A stretch of 25,518 nt of DNA from a virus. How positions within the stretch are numbered: position 1 is the stretch's first letter; each line of letters begins with the position of its first letter. The stretch is from positions 1 to 25,518 of IMG/VR virus record IMGVR_UViG_3300032291_004140; one strand, 5' to 3'. Made by a program: the position numbers and the translations under genes. Positions 22,364 through 25,518 of this stretch are shown here, in pieces. A model generated the notes under the pieces. It had not been told where the DNA came from. It did not search any database and worked only from the letters and a program-made list of their open reading frames with translations.

Positions 22364-23142
22364 TGAGCCAAGTTCAAGTAAATAACTCAATCAATAACGT
22401 TAATGTAGGTAATACAATTAACACGGTGAACGTTGACCAAAACGGTGAAAACGTTCTTGTAATACCCCAGATAATAACTAATGTATTAGAGGTAGTAACT
22501 CCTGGTCCTCAAGGTCCTCAAGGTCCTCCCGGACAGGTTGATCAACTTACTGGTAGCTTTGTAACAACAAGCTCCTTTAATGCCTTTACATCTTCATACA
22601 ATACAGGATCTTTTACAGGTTCGTTTATAGGAGGTGGTAGTGGATTAATAGGAGTTATTAGTGCATCATACGCTAATTTTTCATCAACATCTTCTTTTGC
22701 TCTTAACTTTAATCCTGACGCTACAGCATCATATGCTATAACAGCATCATATGCTTTAACAGCTAATGGAGGTACAGGTTCATTTACTGGATCTTTTTTT
22801 GGTGATGGAGCTGGATTATTTAATATCCCGGCATCTGGTATAGTAGGGCTTAATCTTTTTAGAATAGCCACAGGATCAGTAACAGCTAGTGTGGATGTAA
22901 ATCCAAATAGTATTTTTTTAATAAAATCAGGAAGCTTTAATTTTATTAACATATCAAGTAGCGGTGATACTACTATTTTTAGTAATCTATTTATAATTAA
23001 AAATCTGGTTTCAAATAATCCTGTTTTAACTGTAAGTGGAAGTATAGTTCGAGTAAGTCCACAAGCATCCGACCCCGTTGGAGCAACTGATGTAGGAAGC
23101 ATTTGGTTTACTTCAACAGCAATGTATGTGGGTTTAGATTAA
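22363..23142 (+). CDS. Collagen-like tail fibre protein with TGSF repeats
   Basis: 259 residues. The N-terminus is Asn/Val-rich, beta-like (VNNSINNVNVGNTINTVNV). It is followed by a short collagen-like stretch TPGPQGPQGPPGQ at about residues 47-59, which would make a triple helix. The main body has two copies of a fibre repeat: GSFTGSFIGGGSGLIGV and GSFTGSFFGDGAGLFNI, separated by ASYA/TASYAIT-type units. The C-terminus (~175-259) is a beta domain ending DPVGATDVGSIWFTSTAMYV. The Gly/Pro triplets and the beta repeats fit a trimeric phage fibre. The host-receptor role is inference. It starts on the last base of the preceding stop codon and is followed by a related fibre gene after 46 bases. 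Confidence 0.85.
   Translation: MSQVQVNNSINNVNVGNTINTVNVDQNGENVLVIPQIITNVLEVVTPGPQGPQGPPGQVDQLTGSFVTTSSFNAFTSSYNTGSFTGSFIGGGSGLIGVISASYANFSSTSSFALNFNPDATASYAITASYALTANGGTGSFTGSFFGDGAGLFNIPASGIVGLNLFRIATGSVTASVDVNPNSIFLIKSGSFNFINISSSGDTTIFSNLFIIKNLVSNNPVLTVSGSIVRVSPQASDPVGATDVGSIWFTSTAMYVGLD
22606..22656 (+). repeat. TGSF fibre repeat, copy 1
   Basis: Encodes GSFTGSFIGGGSGLIGV within the collagen-like fibre gene. Confidence 0.7.
22777..22827 (+). repeat. TGSF fibre repeat, copy 2
   Basis: Encodes GSFTGSFFGDGAGLFNI within the collagen-like fibre gene. Confidence 0.7.
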
Positions 23143-23147
23143 TTACA

Positions 23148-23155
23148 TATTTATA
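23148..23155 (+). promoter_or_regulatory. TATTTATA promoter-like motif (class A)
   Basis: CATATTTATA lies 33 bases before the ATG at 23189, in the 46-base gap between two fibre genes. Confidence 0.4.
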
Positions 23156-23188
23156 TTAAGACAATAACAAATAAAATAATATAATATA

Positions 23189-24229
23189 ATGGCAACTTGG
23201 AAAAAAGTTGTAGTATCTGGTAGTTCCCCCGAATTTGCCGCACTACAAGTAGATAATTTAACATCAGGATCGGTTGTTATCGGTGGTGGTGCTGCCGGTG
23301 ATTTAACACCAAGATCTATTAATGGTACCGGTAATATTTTAGCAACAACGGGTGCTACTGGAGTAGTAATGACTGGTTCCTTTACAGGCTCATTTGCTGG
23401 TGATGGTAGTGGTTTAACTGGTGTTACAGCAGCTGCTGGATTTAGCCTATCTCAAGGTTCAGGTATCGTACCTTTTTCTTACAATGGGGCTTCTGCTCAA
23501 TCAGTAGCTGTTAGTGGTGCTGCTCAATTAAGTAGCGATGCTATTACTAAATGGAATTCTACAGATGGTAAATTTGTAAATTCAAGTTTAACAGACAATG
23601 GGTCTATACTTAGCGGTGCATCATCCATTCAATTAACAGGCGCTTCATCAGTATTAACCGGTTCATTTACGGGTTCATTTGCTGGTGATGGTAGTAATTT
23701 AACCGGTATTGCCACAATATTAGCCGTATCTGGTTCTACAGGAAATGGCGCAATAAATTTAAAAACACAAGCATTAACTATTGCCGGTACTGCTAATGAG
23801 ATTGAAACCTCAATGGCTGGTCAAACTGTAACTGTTGGTTTACCTAATGATGTAACCATTAGTCAAAATTTAACAGTTAATAATAATTTAACCGTATTAG
23901 GTACTGCATCCTTCCAAAATACAGAAAATTTACAAGTAGCTGATAGATTTATTTTATTAGCTTCTGGTTCTAACTCAGCAGGTGATGGTGGTCTTGTAGT
24001 ACAACAAGGTGTTCAAAACGTAGGTGAAGTATTTGCTTTTGATAGTGGAGTTACAAGATGGGCATTTACAGGCTCATTTAATGCTGGAAGCAGCTCATTT
24101 ACCCCAGACGCATTTGTAGCTGCTGCTTTAATAGGTGCAGGTACAGATCCTACAGCTGTTGCTGCAAGATATCAAGCCGGAGGTAATATATTCATTAGTA
24201 CAGATCAAGAAATTTGGATTTATTCATAA
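23189..24229 (+). CDS. Modular tail fibre / receptor-binding protein, WKKV family
   Basis: 346 residues. The N-terminus MATWKKVVVSGSSPEF is shared with the fibre protein starting at 24786 (MPNWKKVIVSGSNASL) and is probably the virion attachment point. The body is Gly/Ser/Thr/Ala-rich beta repeat with two nearly identical units, GSFTGSFAGDGSGLTGV (residues ~63-79) and GSFTGSFAGDGSNLTGI (~158-174), and a run of TVNNNLTVLGTASFQ-type strands near 230-245. The C-terminus changes to a compact domain (GGLVVQQGVQNVGEVFAFDS, then YQAGGNIFISTDQEIWIY). No catalytic residues or chaperone domain are evident. The repeats point to an elongated trimeric fibre. One base separates its stop from the ATG at 24231, so the small proteins behind it are probably co-expressed. 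Confidence 0.85.
   Translation: MATWKKVVVSGSSPEFAALQVDNLTSGSVVIGGGAAGDLTPRSINGTGNILATTGATGVVMTGSFTGSFAGDGSGLTGVTAAAGFSLSQGSGIVPFSYNGASAQSVAVSGAAQLSSDAITKWNSTDGKFVNSSLTDNGSILSGASSIQLTGASSVLTGSFTGSFAGDGSNLTGIATILAVSGSTGNGAINLKTQALTIAGTANEIETSMAGQTVTVGLPNDVTISQNLTVNNNLTVLGTASFQNTENLQVADRFILLASGSNSAGDGGLVVQQGVQNVGEVFAFDSGVTRWAFTGSFNAGSSSFTPDAFVAAALIGAGTDPTAVAARYQAGGNIFISTDQEIWIYS
23375..23425 (+). repeat. TGSF fibre repeat, copy 3
   Basis: Encodes GSFTGSFAGDGSGLTGV in the 23189 fibre gene. Confidence 0.75.
23660..23710 (+). repeat. TGSF fibre repeat, copy 4
   Basis: Encodes GSFTGSFAGDGSNLTGI, 285 bases after copy 3 in the same gene. Confidence 0.75.
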
Positions 24230-24230
24230 T

Positions 24231-24455
24231 ATGTTTTTAAAATTAGTTATGGGATTATTAGATAAAATTAATCAACAAAAAGGTATACAACCTCAAAATA
24301 CAGAAACTCTAGCTCCTGAACAACTAAATGCTCAGGAACTGGAGTTTCTTTTATCATTGATAAAACAAGCTTCTTTTAAAGGTGAAATGATAGAATTAAT
24401 ATTTACTGTAGCGTATAAATTGCAAAGTCAATATAGTAAACAAATAAAAAAATAA
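24231..24455 (+). CDS. Small helical protein following the fibre gene
   Basis: 74 residues from the ATG at 24231, one base after the fibre stop. An in-frame ATG at 24135 lies deep inside the fibre gene and is not credible; a start at 24249 (MGLLDKIN) is also possible. The protein is helical and polar: an N-terminal amphipathic start (MFLKLVMGLLDKINQQKG), a linker, then NAQELEFLLSLIKQASFKGE and MIELIFTVAYKLQSQYSK. No cysteines or catalytic motif. With the 24459 protein it forms a pair of small genes wedged between two fibre genes. They could be fibre chaperones, tape or baseplate accessories; this is inference from position only. Confidence 0.72.
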   Translation: MFLKLVMGLLDKINQQKGIQPQNTETLAPEQLNAQELEFLLSLIKQASFKGEMIELIFTVAYKLQSQYSKQIKK

Positions 24456-24458
24456 GTT

Positions 24459-24683
24459 ATGAACATACTCCCCGTAGATTTTTCTCTTAATGAGTTAATT
24501 TTTCTTCGCCAATCATCAGACATTGTAAGCATCACAGGTAAAGATGCAAAATTTCTAACTAATCTGCAAAATAAATTAGAACAGGGAATTACAGAAATCA
24601 ATAATATGATGGATGCAAAAAATACAGTGGAACTAGAAAAAGTAATTACTCTCGATAAAGAAAGACAACAATCCAAAAAATAA
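24459..24683 (+). CDS. Small coiled-coil-like protein between fibre genes
   Basis: 74 residues, starting three bases after the previous stop. The first part (MNILPVDFSLNELIFLRQSS) leads into a helical segment (DIVSITGKDAKFLTNLQNKL), then a charged tail (TVELEKVITLDKERQQSKK). It looks like a short alpha-helical hairpin or coiled coil. I recall similarly sized proteins with an L-NEL-x-x-LRQS start near fibre genes of marine T4-like phages, but no function is known to me. It ends the fibre unit; a late-type motif follows within ten bases of the stop. Confidence 0.72.
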   Translation: MNILPVDFSLNELIFLRQSSDIVSITGKDAKFLTNLQNKLEQGITEINNMMDAKNTVELEKVITLDKERQQSKK

Positions 24684-24690
24684 TTTAGCA

Positions 24691-24698
24691 TATTTATT
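24691..24698 (+). promoter_or_regulatory. TATTTATT promoter-like motif (class A variant)
   Basis: CATATTTATT lies seven bases after the 24459 stop and 87 bases before the ATG at 24786. The leader (24699-24785) holds a small hairpin, ATACAC (24734-24739) / GTGTAT (24747-24752). Confidence 0.4.
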
Positions 24699-24785
24699 GT
24701 AGAATATTGCTGGCCCTGACGGGAAGTAGGCATATACACGGCATAAGTGTATGTATCTAACCGCAATGCAAATAAACTATTTGAT

Positions 24786-25518
24786 ATGCCCAATTGGAAA
24801 AAAGTCATTGTTTCTGGCTCGAATGCTAGCCTAAACTCTCTTACTATAGCTAATGGTATAACCGGCTCATTATTTGGAACATCCTCATTTGCTGTAACAT
24901 CTTCATTTATAACTGCTTCTAACGTATTTGGTCCTTATGGATCCAATAGTGTTATTAGTGCTTCATTTGCCACTAGTGTATCATTTGCAACAAGTGCATC
25001 GTTTGCATTAAATGGAGGTGTAACACAATTATTAGCAGGAGCAAATGTAATACTAGCACCAACAAACGGACTAGGACAAGTTACAATTTCGTCAACTAGT
25101 GGCGGAGGAGGATTTAATACTGCAACAGGATCATATGGATCATTTTACTCTACCCAAACACAAACTAATGTAGCAGGCACTGCTCGTTCTATGTCATTGA
25201 ATACAACAGACATTACAAATGGAGTAACTATTTCTGGATCTACAGATCCATTTAACACTTATATCAAGACTGAAAATGCAGGGGTATATGACATACAATT
25301 TTCTGCTCAAATAGATAAAACAGACTCAGGAACAGATGAGATATGGATTTGGTTAAGAAAAAACGGAACAAATTTACAAGATACTGCAACATCAATACAA
25401 TTAACTGGTAACGGAGATCATTATGTAGCAGCATGGAATTTCTTTGTTAATTCAGCTGCAAACGATTACTATCAATTAATGTGGTATTCACCCGATGCTA
25501 ATGTACGTTTACATGCAG
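24786..25518 (+). CDS. Tail fibre / receptor-binding protein, WKKV family (3'-truncated by window end)
   Basis: Open from the ATG at 24786 to the last base, 244 complete codons with no stop. The N-terminus MPNWKKVIVSGSNASL matches the attachment end of the 23189 fibre. Residues ~30-80 are SF/AS repeats (TGSLFGTSSFAVTSSFITAS, ASFATSVSFATSASFALNGG) of the same type as the other fibre. Residues ~80-120 are beta (ILAPTNGLGQVTISSTSGGG). From ~150 on there is a jelly-roll-like domain: AGVYDIQFSAQIDKTDSGTD, EIWIWLRKNGTNLQDTATSI, then DHYVAAWNFFVNSAANDYYQ and LMWYSPDANVRLHA. It reads like the C1q/TNF-type knob seen at phage fibre ends. The end of the protein is not visible. Receptor binding is inferred. 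Confidence 0.85.
   Translation, partial: MPNWKKVIVSGSNASLNSLTIANGITGSLFGTSSFAVTSSFITASNVFGPYGSNSVISASFATSVSFATSASFALNGGVTQLLAGANVILAPTNGLGQVTISSTSGGGGFNTATGSYGSFYSTQTQTNVAGTARSMSLNTTDITNGVTISGSTDPFNTYIKTENAGVYDIQFSAQIDKTDSGTDEIWIWLRKNGTNLQDTATSIQLTGNGDHYVAAWNFFVNSAANDYYQLMWYSPDANVRLHA

Noticed and set aside
22542-23102. 186-codon minus-strand open frame
   Set aside because: Antisense to the repeat-rich fibre gene, with low complexity mirroring the repeats; all other genes are on the plus strand.
22606-23710. CRISPR array
   Set aside because: The repeats are inside coding frames, imperfect and unevenly spaced, and translate to fibre motifs.
24135-24230. Upstream ATG for the small 24231 gene
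   Set aside because: It would overlap 95 bases of the fibre gene in another frame; the residues it adds are the fibre reading frame shifted.

Overview
This window is a dense, entirely plus-strand stretch of an AT-rich, T4-like tailed phage (myovirus) genome or prophage-free viral contig. The identification rests on a syntenic head-building block: large terminase, portal (gp20-like), prohead protease (gp21-like), scaffold (gp22-like) and major capsid protein (gp23-like), in T4 order. The host is probably a member of the Bacteroidota. Starts lack Shine-Dalgarno sequences, leaders are A/T-rich, and three upstream regions carry a TTTG...TAnnTTTR promoter shape, which is the primary-sigma consensus of that phylum. 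Host and habitat are inference.

Layout. (1) 1-4330: a 5'-truncated zinc-ribbon protein, several small virion-like unknown proteins, a DEDDy exonuclease with a C-terminal zinc ribbon, and a conserved phage protein of unknown function. (2) 4377-7382: accessory and nucleotide-metabolism region with a GIY-YIG/NUMOD homing endonuclease, an FAD-dependent dehydrogenase, two small unknown proteins and a P-loop kinase-like protein. (3) 7402-9183: an acidic tagged protein and a membrane coiled-coil protein that could be a spanin. (4) 9285-21196: head assembly, with terminase, portal, four large unknown genes where T4 has genes 67/68, protease, a Dps/ferritin-like protein, a 42-residue basic protein, scaffold and capsid protein. 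(5) 21275-25518: PhoH-like ATPase, then a cassette of modular, repeat-rich tail fibre or receptor-binding proteins. The last one runs off the end.

Two promoter-like motifs divide the genes. An ATATTTAT motif (usually TATTTATA) lies just upstream of nearly every virion-type unit: genes at 612, 2922, 7402, 9285, 10877, 12774, 18194, 21275, 21986, 23189 and 24786. In three cases it lies exactly three bases before the ATG, which suggests leaderless transcripts. A second motif, TTTGGAAAC plus a downstream TAnnTTTA-like box, precedes the non-virion genes at 2140, 3860 and 6315. Rho-independent terminators follow 3738, 9183, 18027 and 21196.

The most interesting possible system is a set of proteins that look like co-packaged or core proteins. 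Several share a short basic/amphipathic N-terminal helix (612, 2922, 7402, 13622), and one has an RMQKLAG motif that also ends the scaffold protein. Three of them (3301, 7402, 13622) appear to share a winged-helix-like domain. Two carry (I/L)-x-E sites of the type cut by gp21-family proteases just before that domain. This resembles T4 internal head proteins with their capsid-targeting sequence, but with a different protein family as cargo. A Dps-like protein with intact ferroxidase ligand spacing sits in the same head operon.
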